Shown: positions 1-7,167, counted from the first letter of the stretch. The stretch is DNA of 19,096 nt from Chersky-299 sp963749535 (GCA_963749535.1 CAVVNF010000035.1:1-19096); one strand, 5' to 3'. Numbers and translations: made by a program. Notes: generated by a model not told the origin, from the letters alone.

Positions 1-2
1 CG

Positions 3-14
3 GACGTGGTGTAA
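3..14 (+). repeat. IS left terminal inverted repeat (inner part)
   Basis: GACGTGGTGTAA, exact reverse complement of 1384-1395. Confidence 0.75.
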
Positions 15-100
15 CAGGAAGCGGCTGATCATGCCGGTTTCTATGAAAAGGAGAGCCATCGAGTGTTCTCGTAGGTATTGGCAACAAAACCGTACCTATG

Positions 101-107
101 AAGGAGG
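101..107 (+). promoter_or_regulatory. RBS deciding the transposase start
   Basis: AAGGAGG lies 8 bases before the ATG at 116. It follows, rather than precedes, the ATG at 98, so the protein should begin MADSIV. Confidence 0.7.
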
Positions 108-115
108 ACACAACG

Positions 116-1345
116 ATGGCCGATTCCATTGTCACGCCTGCGGAGCTGCTCAGCAAGCTGGCCGAAGGCGGGGAGTTCGATTTCTTCCGCGAAGCCATGC
201 TCAACCTGCTCCGGGAGCTCATGGAGGTGGAATTTCGCCAAGACCGGCGCCCACTGGGGGAGCGCACTCAGGACCGTCTCTGTCAGCGCAACGGATACCG
301 GGAGCGACGCCTGGACACTCGCGTCGGCTCGCTTTCTCTCCCCATCCCCAAGCTTCAAGAAGGCAGCTACTTCCCCAGCTTCCTGGAACCCCGCAGGCGT
401 AGCGAAGAGGCTCTTCTCGCCGTGATCACCGAAGCCTACGCTGAAAGGTGTCTCCACCCGCAAGGTGGAGGAGCTGGTTCAGGCCCTCGGCCTGGAAAGC
501 ATCTCCAAGAGCGAGGTCTCCCGCATCTGCGCCCGCCTGGACGAGCAGGTGGAGGCCTTCCGGGGCCGACCGCTGCTCGGACGCTACCCTACCTCTTCCT
601 GGACGCCACCTACAAGAAGGTGCGAGATGAGTCGAGCCCGGTGGTCTCCATGGCTCTCGTTGTTGCCTACGGGGTGGCGGAGACCGGCGAGCGGGAGGTG
701 GTGGGCCTCGAGGTGTGCAGGAGCGAGGACTACGCCTTCTGGCGAGGATTTATCTCCGGGCTTGTGTCCCGGGGACTTGCTGGGGTGCTCTTGGTGGTCT
801 CGGACGCCCATCAGGGTCTCCGGCGGGCCATCGAGGAGGTCTTCCTGGGAGCGAGCTGGCAGCGATGCCGAGTGCATTTCCTGAGAAACCTGCTCTCGCT
901 CGTGCCCAAAGACGGCCAGGGCATGGTGCTCGCCGCCGTTAGGCTCATCTTTCAGCAGCCGGATACGTCGCGGGCCAAGGACGAACTGCGGGCGCTTGCC
1001 GATCGCCTGGCAGAACGCCTGCCTGGGTGGCCGCTCTGCTTCTTGAGGCCGAAGAAGAAATCCTTGCCCATATGGACTTCCCCACTGAGCACTGGAAGCG
1101 GATCTCCTCCACCAACCCCTTGGAACGGTTAAAAAGGAGATCAACCGTCGGACTCGCGTCGTCGGCATCTTTCCGATGAGAAGCGCCTCATCCGTCTCAT
1201 CGGCGCTGTGCTTGCCGAGCAGAACAACGAGTGGGCTGTCTCTCGCAGGTACATGAGTCGCCACTCGCTTGCCCGCATCTACCAAGCCGCCACCCCCGAG
1301 ATCGAAGGAGAGGTCACCCACGCCGTTGCCATTCCCATCCACTGA
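116..1345 (+). pseudogene. IS256-family transposase, frameshifted
   Basis: DDE transposase of the IS256/mutator type that would cut and join the ends of this element. Reading across frames restores one protein of about 410 residues, the usual family length. The catalytic aspartates fall in LFLDATYKK (about 600) and VVSDAHQGL (about 800), and the glutamate region is NPLERLKKEINRRTRVVG (about 1115-1165). The C-terminus reads EQNNEWAVSRRYMS and stops at 1345. The reading frame breaks five times: an extra C near 441, and missing bases in the CCC run at 587-589, the GGG run at 1025-1027, the A5 run at 1131-1135 and the CC at 1173-1174. Four of the five are in homopolymers. As written no active transposase is made, but sequence error is a live alternative because neighbouring genes show the same kind of break. 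Confidence 0.85.
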
Positions 1346-1383
1346 AAGCTAAGCTTGAAGACCTACGAGACCAACGATGGCTC

Positions 1384-1395
1384 TTACACCACGTC
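1384..1395 (-). repeat. IS right terminal inverted repeat (inner part)
   Basis: TTACACCACGTC, exact reverse complement of 3-14, located 38 bases after the transposase stop. Confidence 0.75.
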
Positions 1396-1543
1396 GTGGG
1401 ACGCTACCGGTTTCTCCGCTCGTGACCTCGCTTTGACACCCGGTGCGCGTGCGCTAATCATGCTAGCTAGAAGCGTCGATCTCCCCAGGGTGGCGGCGCG
1501 CAGGGCAGTCGCCAAAGAGGCCGATAATCGCTTCGAGCTCGTG

Positions 1544-1900
1544 CTACCTCATAGCTTGGGTCTGGCTGTCCCCGCGTCTCGACTTTGCCTTTTCTACCAG
1601 CTTTCGTACGTCCTCGAGGCTGAGCACGCCTTCTCGCATGGCTTGCTCTAGCTCAGCCCTCGCCTGGTAGATACGGACCTCCAGGAAGTATTCAGGTTCT
1701 TTCCCCAGCGCCCTGGCTAACTCGGAAATGGTTGCGATCGTTTCTCGGTTAAGAATGCGACCCCGGCCCCGGCTTAGATAGCGGCTGATCGTGCTCTGGT
1801 TGTATGGGGTGCGGGCGGCCAAGGCGGTGTCAGTGAGCCTCTGCTCCTGCATCAACTCCCGTAGGGCAAGGTCAAAGGGGTGGTTTGTTCGGTCCTTCAT
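1544..1900 (-). CDS. XRE-family helix-turn-helix repressor
   Basis: A 118-residue DNA-binding protein. Residues about 10-70 form a Cro/CI-type helix-turn-helix: DLALRELMQEQRLTDTALAA, then TISRYLSRGRG as the recognition helix region, then TISELARALGKEPEYFLE. The C-terminal part is charged and helical (YQARAELEQAMREGVLSLEDVRKLVEKAKSRR) and could mediate dimerisation. It starts at 1900; the only Shine-Dalgarno-like GGAGG (1902-1906) is one base from the ATG, which is unusually close. It is divergent from the RDF-nuclease-RusA operon, with operator-like sites between them, the standard layout of a temperate-element repressor controlling early genes and itself. Family assignment is firm; the repressor role is inferred from context. 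Confidence 0.85.
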   Translation of the reverse strand: MKDRTNHPFDLALRELMQEQRLTDTALAARTPYNQSTISRYLSRGRGRILNRETIATISELARALGKEPEYFLEVRIYQARAELEQAMREGVLSLEDVRKLVEKAKSRRGDSQTQAMR

Positions 1901-1913
1901 GCCTCCGAGTCTA

Positions 1914-1927
1914 TGTCAGTTCTGGAA
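1914..1927. promoter_or_regulatory. operator-like site 1
   Basis: TGTCA-GTTC-TGGAA, the weakest of three sites matching TGYCA-N4-TGRCA. It lies just upstream of the repressor ATG, where it could serve autoregulation. Confidence 0.4.
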
Positions 1928-1934
1928 TGAATGC

Positions 1935-1963
1935 TTGTCACTAGTGGCATAACGTGCTAACAT
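1935..1963 (+). promoter_or_regulatory. promoter of the RDF-nuclease-RusA operon
   Basis: The -35 element TTGTCA (1935-1940) is followed after exactly 17 bases by TAACAT (1958-1963), with an extended -10 TG at 1955-1956. The start point would be near 1970, about 118 bases before the ATG at 2088. Operator-like site 2 overlaps the -35 and site 3 covers the start point. Confidence 0.6.
1936..1949. promoter_or_regulatory. operator-like site 2
   Basis: TGTCA-CTAG-TGGCA with the internal palindrome CACTAGTG. It overlaps the -35 element of the rightward promoter. Its centre is 22 bp from site 1. Confidence 0.55.
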
Positions 1964-1968
1964 TCCCA

Positions 1969-1982
1969 TGCCAGTGGTGACA
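1969..1982. promoter_or_regulatory. operator-like site 3
   Basis: TGCCA-GTGG-TGACA, an inverted copy of the site 2 pattern (13 of 15 bases match between 1936-1950 and the reverse complement of 1968-1982). Its centre is 33 bp from site 2, and it lies over the predicted transcription start. Confidence 0.55.
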
Positions 1983-2073
1983 TATAGAAGCGTAGAGGGT
2001 CAGGGTCTCGTACGGCGCCAACGCCCTGAAGTCACGGGTCGAGCAGACCCAGGTTGCACGGAGACAAACGGTA

Positions 2074-2079
2074 GAGGAG
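2074..2079 (+). promoter_or_regulatory. RBS deciding the RDF start
   Basis: GAGGAG, 8 bases before the ATG at 2088. The in-frame ATG at 1968 lies at the predicted transcription start and has no RBS. Confidence 0.65.
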
Positions 2080-2087
2080 CGCTTGAG

Positions 2088-3170
2088 ATGACAGCACCGA
2101 GAAGACCATACGGGATCAAAGGCATCACCGACCGGCCTCGGCCGCCGATACTGGCGAAAGCCAAGATCGGTCGGATGTCGGCGCAAGGCTACCCGGAGAT
2201 GCTGGATCACGTGATCTTTGTGGACCCCGAGACCGGGGCTGAGATCGCGGCCTTTCGCAAGCTGGGGGAGAAACCCACCTCTTTTCTCGCGGTTCTTCCC
2301 GCTGACGACATGGAGACGTTCGTTGATTGTGCCTGGAAGCGCTATGGAGAGCGTGGCCTTAGGTGCCGGGGAGACGGGGAGCGAGGGGTGGAGCGACAGA
2401 CCGGGCGCGAGCGCGAGTGCGCCGGTCCCTATAACAAGGATAGGCCGAGCGCGCACCGGTGCCGCTTTGCCCGCCCAAGAAAGAAGAAGGTGGGCGGCCT
2501 TCTCACCGAGCACCCGCCCGATTGCAAGCCCGTCCTTTCTCTACGTCTCGTGGTGCCCCTGGCCGGCGCCCTCGGTCTGGTGCAGTTGGATACCGGGGGT
2601 GCGGCTTCTAGCGTGCCCACGCTGTTTTCGCAGCTTAAGCAACTCCACCGCGCATCGGACGGTCACCTAGCCGGCGTGGCTGTCAAGGTGATTATCCGTT
2701 CCTTCAGCGGGCAACAGGGGATCTGCTATGCCTGGGCCCTCGCGAACCCGAGCGCGCACGACCTCAGCTGCCTTGAGCAAGATTTCGCCCCTCTTTCTGC
2801 GGTACGGCTGGTCGAAGGCGACGTTCTGCCAACTCCGGGTGAGCTTCCGCCCCTCATTGAGAGCATCGATCGGGACATCTATGGACTGCCGGCGGCAGGT
2901 AGAGCATCGGACAACCTCCCCTTGGTGACGTGGGTCCCCGCGACCGACATCGTTGTGCCGGCGGAGATCGCAGGCGCAGTAGGGGTCGCGGAGGCCACCT
3001 TCCTGGCCCAGGTGGGGCTGGCCAAGCTTCCGAAAGCCAAACGAGACTGCACCCTGGAAGTGGTGGCCGCCAATCGCCAAGTAGCCGCTCGGGAGGCGAG
3101 CTGGCCCGCTTACCTTAGCTGGCTGACCGGGAAAGCTGAGGAGCTGGAAGCAAAAGTGAGGCAGTCATGA
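2088..3170 (+). CDS. Gp3-like recombination directionality factor family protein
   Basis: A 360-residue protein resembling the phage Gp3-like family, whose best-known member (phiC31 gp3) binds a serine integrase and switches it from integration to excision. Family-like features are the N-terminal IKGITDRPRPPILAKAKIG (residues 10-28), GEKPTSFLAVLPADD (60-74), GLRCRGDGE (90-98), CKPVLSLRLVVPLAGALGLVQLDTG (146-170) and GHLAGVAVKVII (192-203). Cys93, Cys111, Cys125 and Cys146 could form a zinc site. The C-terminal third (about 240-360) is rich in helix-forming residues and not recognised. It is first in an operon and its TGA overlaps the ATG of the nuclease gene. No integrase is present in the window, so a directionality role is not demonstrated; some family members may act in DNA metabolism instead. 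Homology was judged by eye. Confidence 0.65.
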   Translation: MTAPRRPYGIKGITDRPRPPILAKAKIGRMSAQGYPEMLDHVIFVDPETGAEIAAFRKLGEKPTSFLAVLPADDMETFVDCAWKRYGERGLRCRGDGERGVERQTGRERECAGPYNKDRPSAHRCRFARPRKKKVGGLLTEHPPDCKPVLSLRLVVPLAGALGLVQLDTGGAASSVPTLFSQLKQLHRASDGHLAGVAVKVIIRSFSGQQGICYAWALANPSAHDLSCLEQDFAPLSAVRLVEGDVLPTPGELPPLIESIDRDIYGLPAAGRASDNLPLVTWVPATDIVVPAEIAGAVGVAEATFLAQVGLAKLPKAKRDCTLEVVAANRQVAAREASWPAYLSWLTGKAEELEAKVRQS

Positions 3171-4396
3171 GTCCGACTGGTGCCCCACAGCACGCTCTCA
3201 TAATCCGGCAGAGCCACCTTCGTCACCTGGAGGAGCACTGCCCGGCTATGGCCTGGGCTCTCTCCATGGAGGGCCGCGAGAGCCCCCCAACCCCGGAGGC
3301 GCTGCGAGGAACAGCGGTGCATTCACTCTTTAGCCGTTATGTCCAGCATCTCTACAAGACCGGCCATCGAAGCGATCCGCCGGGACTGGCCTTGCTCCTC
3401 GAGGGGGTGCTGCGGGATTACCCCTCGCTCGGCTTCGAGCAACGGCTGGACGTGACGAGGCAGGCGGAAAAGATCGCCGCCGGGTTCGACTTTGACCCGG
3501 AGCATTTCTACGGCGCAGAAGAAGCCCTCGCCCTGGAGCTTGAGTTCCCCGGGGGGCAAAAGGCCACCATCACCGGGCGCCTTGACCACCTTGAAGTCCA
3601 TGCCCACGCGGGCAGAGCGGTCGTCGTCGACCTCAAATCCAACCACTACCTTCCCCCGGACTCCCGGGTAAAGGAAGACTTCCAACTCGCCTGCTACGCC
3701 CTCCTGGTCCTCGAGAACCTGCCGCCGGTCGACCTGGTCGAGGGGAGACTGCTCTTCTCCCGCTACGGGGTGAGTCTTCCCCAGAGGGGGGAGGCCCTTT
3801 GGAGCCGCAGCGACGCCCTGCGGCTGAAGGCCCACCTAAGGACTCGTCTTTCTGCCCATTTCGCCGGAGAGCTGCGCGGTGAGTATCGCCCCGGGGACCA
3901 CTGCGCCTATTGCCCCCGACGCCGGGTGGGAGACTGCCCCCTCGTTCGCTCCTACTACGGCATCACGCCACCTCCACCTCGTACCGAGCACCAGGCTCGC
4001 AGGCTCGCCTGCCAGATTATCGCCCTAGAAGGAGCCCGAGAGACGCGCCTAACCCTGCTCAAAGAATACGTCAAGACGAAGGGGCCGCTCGCCGTGGGCT
4101 CCGGCGGCCAGGCCGAGGTATTCGCCTTTCGAGAGAGCGAATCCGAGGAGATACCGGCCGCCGACTTCATTCGTATCCTCAAAGAGAACATTGCTCTCGT
4201 GGGCGAACAGGACCTCTCAGAACTGCTGAGCGTGCGCAAGACCTCCCCGCATTTCACGCACTTGCGCTTGCACCCCGATCTTAAGGGGTTCTTCGACGCG
4301 GTGGCTACGAAGCGGGTGGGCTCGAGCGTCTTTAGCCACAAGGTCCCGGGACGCAGCGAGCAAGCCCAGGGCGCAAAGGACGAGAAGACGGCATGA
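3167..4396 (+). CDS. PD-(D/E)XK nuclease, AddB/Cas4-like with Fe-S cysteines
   Basis: A 409-residue predicted exonuclease of the RecB/AddB/Cas4 group, acting on DNA ends in recombination. The active site is complete: His52 (RGTAVHSLF), Glu123/Glu126 (ALELEF), Asp140 (GRLDHLE), Asp155-Leu-Lys157 (VVVDLKS) and the Gln173-x3-Tyr177 motif (DFQLACYALL). Four cysteines, Cys25 near the N-terminus and Cys246-x2-Cys249-x7-Cys257 after the core, have the split arrangement that binds a 4Fe-4S cluster in AddB and Cas4. Residues 270-409 form an extra C-terminal region that I do not recognise. ATGA overlaps join it to the RDF gene upstream and the RusA gene downstream, so the three are translationally coupled. 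There are no cas1/cas2 or addA genes nearby, so it is not a CRISPR or AddAB component here. The reading frame is intact. Confidence 0.85.
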   Translation: MSPTGAPQHALIIRQSHLRHLEEHCPAMAWALSMEGRESPPTPEALRGTAVHSLFSRYVQHLYKTGHRSDPPGLALLLEGVLRDYPSLGFEQRLDVTRQAEKIAAGFDFDPEHFYGAEEALALELEFPGGQKATITGRLDHLEVHAHAGRAVVVDLKSNHYLPPDSRVKEDFQLACYALLVLENLPPVDLVEGRLLFSRYGVSLPQRGEALWSRSDALRLKAHLRTRLSAHFAGELRGEYRPGDHCAYCPRRRVGDCPLVRSYYGITPPPPRTEHQARRLACQIIALEGARETRLTLLKEYVKTKGPLAVGSGGQAEVFAFRESESEEIPAADFIRILKENIALVGEQDLSELLSVRKTSPHFTHLRLHPDLKGFFDAVATKRVGSSVFSHKVPGRSEQAQGAKDEKTA

Positions 4397-4845
4397 CCTA
4401 CGTATGTTCGGTCCCCGCCGTACCGCCGTCTTTCAACGAGTATGCCCGCTGGTCGCTGGACCAGAAGCTCCGCGCCAAAGGGGAGTGGCATCGCATACTG
4501 GGGGCGGTCCTCAACGAGAAGGGTAATCGCTGTCCCCGGGGCCCCGAAGGTTTCGCTCGGATAGAACTGAGATCGGTGATCTGTATTACCAACGGGCGGC
4601 GTCGAAACTGTGATAACCGCAGCGTGCCGCTCTGGAAATGGACCCAGGACGTGCTCGTCTCCTACCGGGTGATCACCGACGACAGCCGAGAGCACTGCCT
4701 GGTGCATGCCCCTGGGTTTGTGCTTGCTGGGGAGCCCCGGACCCTCATCACCATCGAGGCGGCCGAGAGTCCGGAGTCGTCGATCGGGGAAGAACTTTTT
4801 GCGCGTCGGCTCCGACAACCGCCGCCGCCTCGCTGGCGGTTATGA
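4393..4845 (+). CDS. RusA-like Holliday junction resolvase
   Basis: A 150-residue protein of the RusA fold, whose members cleave four-way DNA junctions as dimers and are common in phages. The N-terminus VPPSFNEYARW (residues 10-20) matches the RusA PPS.N.Y start. The active-site region is RRRNCDNRSVPLWKW (70-83) followed by VITDDSRE (93-100). The usual D-x-D-N is here Asn72-x-Asp74-Asn75; Lys82 and the Asp96-Asp97 pair are present, with about four extra residues between the halves compared with E. coli RusA. Loss of the first aspartate may weaken metal binding or simply be a subgroup variant. It is the last gene of the RDF-nuclease-RusA operon (ATGA overlap at 4393). Its last 98 bases overlap the convergent zinc-ribbon gene. 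Confidence 0.7.
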   Translation: MTYVCSVPAVPPSFNEYARWSLDQKLRAKGEWHRILGAVLNEKGNRCPRGPEGFARIELRSVICITNGRRRNCDNRSVPLWKWTQDVLVSYRVITDDSREHCLVHAPGFVLAGEPRTLITIEAAESPESSIGEELFARRLRQPPPPRWRL

Positions 4846-5699
4846 TGCGAGCCACCTTGCTTCCGCAGGAAGGGCAGAAGCCTTGCAAAGCAGGACGGCC
4901 GTTCTTGAAGGTGACGAGCGCCCAATCGGTGGGCTCGCGGTAGTCGCGGCACTTCACGCAGAAGGCTTCCGTGGCCGTCCGTCGTTGGCCGAGGTGGAAC
5001 GGCGTGCGCCGCTGGTAGGCGCGCTTTTCTTTGGGTCGACCCCGGGGAAGCTTGGCCGGGGCAGCGGAGGCCGCCTGGCCGGGAACCTCCTCGGCCCCTT
5101 GAGTCAAGGCAGCCAGGAGGGCTAAGCGCACAGGGGGCGGAAGTATCCCCATAGCCAGCCGGTTGGTCGGAATAACCGCTCTCTCCACCCGAGTCCGCAG
5201 CTCCTCGACCCTCATGGCGGCTTTCAGCCGGCGTTCCAGTTCCAGCCGCGGATTGCGCAGCTCCTCCTCCAGCTGCGGCAACTCCGCCCTCGACCTGTTG
5301 CCAGATGTTAGGACGCTTCTGTTGACTGGCGTAGGTAAGGTTGTGGCAGGCCCGACAGAGGAAGGTGTCCTTTCCACGCGGCAGGTAGAGCTTACTGGCG
5401 AGCTGGTGGCAGCCGGGGCAGGAAAACCACACCCGTTCCCCCGTATTGATGGCGGGAGTGCGAACCACCGCTACGACGGAGCTCACCCTGGTTCTGGTCC
5501 CCTCGCTTAAAAAGACGTCGTACTGGAGGTGAAGACCGTCCTCGCTCATAGCCACATCCAGACTGGCGATTTCCCTGTCCCCGCGCCGAAGCCGCACCCT
5601 GCCCCGCTTCACGCTGGGGTCGAAGTAGCCGGCGTCGGGGAGTGAGCGCACATCGAGAGTGGGACACTCCTCCACGGTGATCTTGGTTCGGGGCTTCAT
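4748..5699 (-). CDS. zinc-ribbon protein with C-terminal DUF5679, frame broken once
   Basis: Two zinc-binding parts joined by a coiled-coil-like linker. The N-terminal half (MKPRTKITVEE to about 5300) has a beta-rich segment and then CPGC-LASKLYLP-FLCRACHNLTYASQQ, a ribbon seen in proteins carried by phages and other mobile elements. The linker is ELPQLEEELRNPRLELERRL. The C-terminus FCVKC and KNGRPALQGFCPSCGSK match DUF5679. The frame shifts at the GGG run opposite 5287-5289; removing one G joins both halves. I prefer the ATG at 5699 because AGGA precedes it; an in-frame GTG at 5750 is possible. The gene has its own promoter and converges on, and overlaps, the RusA gene. Function unknown; a nucleic-acid-binding accessory protein is a guess. 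Confidence 0.6.
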
Positions 5700-5789
5700 G
5701 GGGGCGGTTCTTCCTGCCTTTCGCGTGCCGAGGGGAGGATCAGCCTCCACTGAGGTACCCTATGGTCCAACCCGTGCACTCTGTGTCGC

Positions 5790-5819
5790 ATTTTACGCAC
5801 GAAAATAAGCCTATGTCAA
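5790..5819 (-). promoter_or_regulatory. near-consensus promoter for the zinc-ribbon gene
   Basis: On the minus strand TTGACA (5819-5814) is followed after 18 bases by TAAAAT (5795-5790), in a locally AT-rich stretch. Transcription would begin near 5783, about 84 bases upstream of the ATG at 5699. Confidence 0.6.
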
Positions 5820-6053
5820 GCCTTATGCGATTCCTGTCTTCCCAAAAACCGCGCTTTTCCTGGGATAATTTGGTGCTGTGCGATGGCCTTCATTGTACGA
5901 ATAGTGTCGAAATCGACGGTGATAACGCGACTTCGGGCGGCGTTTTCGTTGGGGCGATGGCACGGCCGCTCGTGGAGTTAGCATCATGGGCCAGCAGAGG
6001 CGACCTGGCCGTCATAGGGGCAAAGTCACGTTTGCTCGGCGCTTACCTTGGGC
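5820..6053. other. gene-poor stretch
   Basis: Together with 5751-5819 this is about 300 bases without a supportable gene. Apart from the minus-strand promoter I see no RNA gene, terminator or clear repeat. The open frame at 5762-6148 has no recognisable domain and overlaps the ligase remnant. One boundary of the mobile module probably lies here. Confidence 0.5.
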
Positions 6054-6742
6054 TTATCCAGCCGGCGGCAAAGCGAGCGGTGACGAGGCGCCTGGACTCA
6101 GGTCGGACCAATCGTCGACGCCTACCCCGGTCAGCGACGAGGACGTGACCGGCTTTCCAGCCAGCGCTTCAGATGCCAGCAGGATGTTCAAGGCCGCTGT
6201 ACACGCCCCGTAGCGCTCGCTCCAATCGGCTGGCTCCCTCTGGATGGCCGTCAGCTCGCTGCTGAGAGCCAAAGCCAGGTCATCCAAGACCGCTCCACCA
6301 CGGTCGGTGCGCGCTGATCCAGCTGCCGTCTCAGCGCTTCGTAGATAGAAATATGCTTTCGTGTCAACTGGACTGGGGTCCGTCGGTTGCAACCGCATGG
6401 CGATGGTCGCTCTGGAAAGAGCGCCCTGAGGATTCGAGCCTATGCTGGCGATGGCGGCATCCTGAATCTGCAAAGCGAGAAAGGGCAGCCCGGCTGCGAC
6501 AAGGATGAGACAGGACAGATCGCGTACGTGGCGAACAAGGCGAGCACTGCCAGCGACAGCTGACGTGGCCGACGAGGGTAGGCGACAAAGAGCGAAGCTA
6601 CCAGGCCGGCGAGGCCCACGAGAAGTGCGGCCGGAAGCCATTGTCCCGGCAGGTAGCCCCCTGAGGAGAAGGCCTGCCATATCCAGACAAAGAAAAGGGC
6701 CGCCAGGGGGGCGGCCCATAGAATTACAGTCCGGGGACGCAA
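6054..6742 (-). pseudogene. O-antigen ligase-like membrane protein remnant
   Basis: Two frames carry two ends of one protein. The 5' part (6742 to about 6515) begins TVILWAAPLAALFFVWIWQA and holds about three membrane helices (to LAVLALFATYAI). The 3' part (about 6520 to 6054) starts with a helix LILVAAGLPFLALQI and then a TPR-like segment (ALSRATIAMRLQPTDPSPVD, AIQREPADWSERYG). In O-antigen ligase-like proteins these regions flank a large polytopic core with the catalytic periplasmic loop; here they are almost directly joined, so the core is missing. The C-terminal TPR region also ends early at 6054. The only usable start is TTG at 6742, with no clear RBS. Interpreted as an internally deleted, truncated gene; an assembly collapse is possible. 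Confidence 0.55.
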
Positions 6743-6813
6743 CGCGCCGTCAGTCTTCTGGCCCCCGTCTATTGCCGAACTCGATTCCGACCGCCGATCG
6801 CTAGGTCAGATGG

Positions 6814-7167
6814 CTAGGATTGACGAGAGACTCGCCTCAAGGCCAGCCCACCACCAACCAGAGCAACCGCCACGATACCCGCGATCAACATCTGGAAGCC
6901 GGTGAAGGGGAACGTGGAGCGGTTCAGCAACTGATTGACCAAGTCGTCGAGTGGGCCAATGTTGGTCGGATGATACTGATGAAAGGTGGCGTCGTTCAGA
7001 AAGGCTTTCAACTCGGCCGGCGTGTACGTGCCGGTGAGTTTGCCGTTGTGGTTGATGAAGTCGTTGTAAATGTCTTGGGATGTATATCCGGCAGCTAACG
7101 CTACGGGCGCGAGCAGAAGCGCTATGACCACCACTGCCAGAAGTAATAGAGCTACTTTCTTTACCAT
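6814..7167 (-). CDS. small secreted protein with FPFTG sorting-like signal
   Basis: A 117-residue exported protein. Residues 1-25 are a signal peptide (MVKK, a long hydrophobic run, APVALA then AGY). The mature part, about 60 residues (TSQDIYNDFINHNGKLTGTY and following), contains helix-forming stretches. The C-terminus has the three-part cell-wall sorting layout: FPFTG at residues 86-90, a hydrophobic helix 91-110, and RRVSRQS. FPFTG resembles the LPxTG/LPFTG signals used by sortases in Gram-positive bacteria. Start at 7167 is supported by GGAGGAGG at 7173-7180, 5 bases away. It lies between the CapD-like gene and the ligase remnant on the same strand. Sortase processing is inferred; no sortase is in the window. 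It could be a simple membrane-anchored protein. Confidence 0.75.
   Translation of the reverse strand: MVKKVALLLLAVVVIALLLAPVALAAGYTSQDIYNDFINHNGKLTGTYTPAELKAFLNDATFHQYHPTNIGPLDDLVNQLLNRSTFPFTGFQMLIAGIVAVALVGGGLALRRVSRQS

Larger units (their letters stand above)
1..1408 (+). mobile_element. IS256-family insertion sequence, left end cut by window
   Basis: The element carries an IS256-type (mutator) transposase at 116-1345. A perfect 12-bp terminal inverted repeat is visible: GACGTGGTGTAA at 3-14 and its reverse complement at 1384-1395. IS256-family terminal repeats are usually longer than 12 bp, and the right end continues with a plausible outer part to about 1408, so the outermost left bases and the left target duplication probably lie outside the window. 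The right boundary is uncertain between 1395 and 1408. The element sits just left of the phage-like module. Confidence 0.8.

Noticed and set aside
1433..1460. TTGACA-N16-TAATCA on the plus strand as a promoter
   Set aside because: It points into the 3' end of the repressor gene with no plus-strand gene before 2088; possible chance match.
1968..2087. Upstream ATG at 1968 as start of the Gp3-like gene
   Set aside because: It lies at the predicted transcription start inside operator-like site 3, has no RBS, and the 40 extra residues have no family-like sequence.
3167..4396. CRISPR-associated Cas4
   Set aside because: No repeat array and no cas1/cas2; the phage-like neighbours fit a recombination nuclease better.
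1410..6053. Direct-repeat att sites bounding the phage-like module
   Set aside because: I compared the gap after the IS (1410-1543) with 5751-6053 by eye and found no convincing shared repeat and no tRNA gene.
5762..6148. Plus-strand open frame of 128 codons
   Set aside because: No RBS or recognisable domain, begins over the minus-strand promoter and overlaps the ligase remnant.
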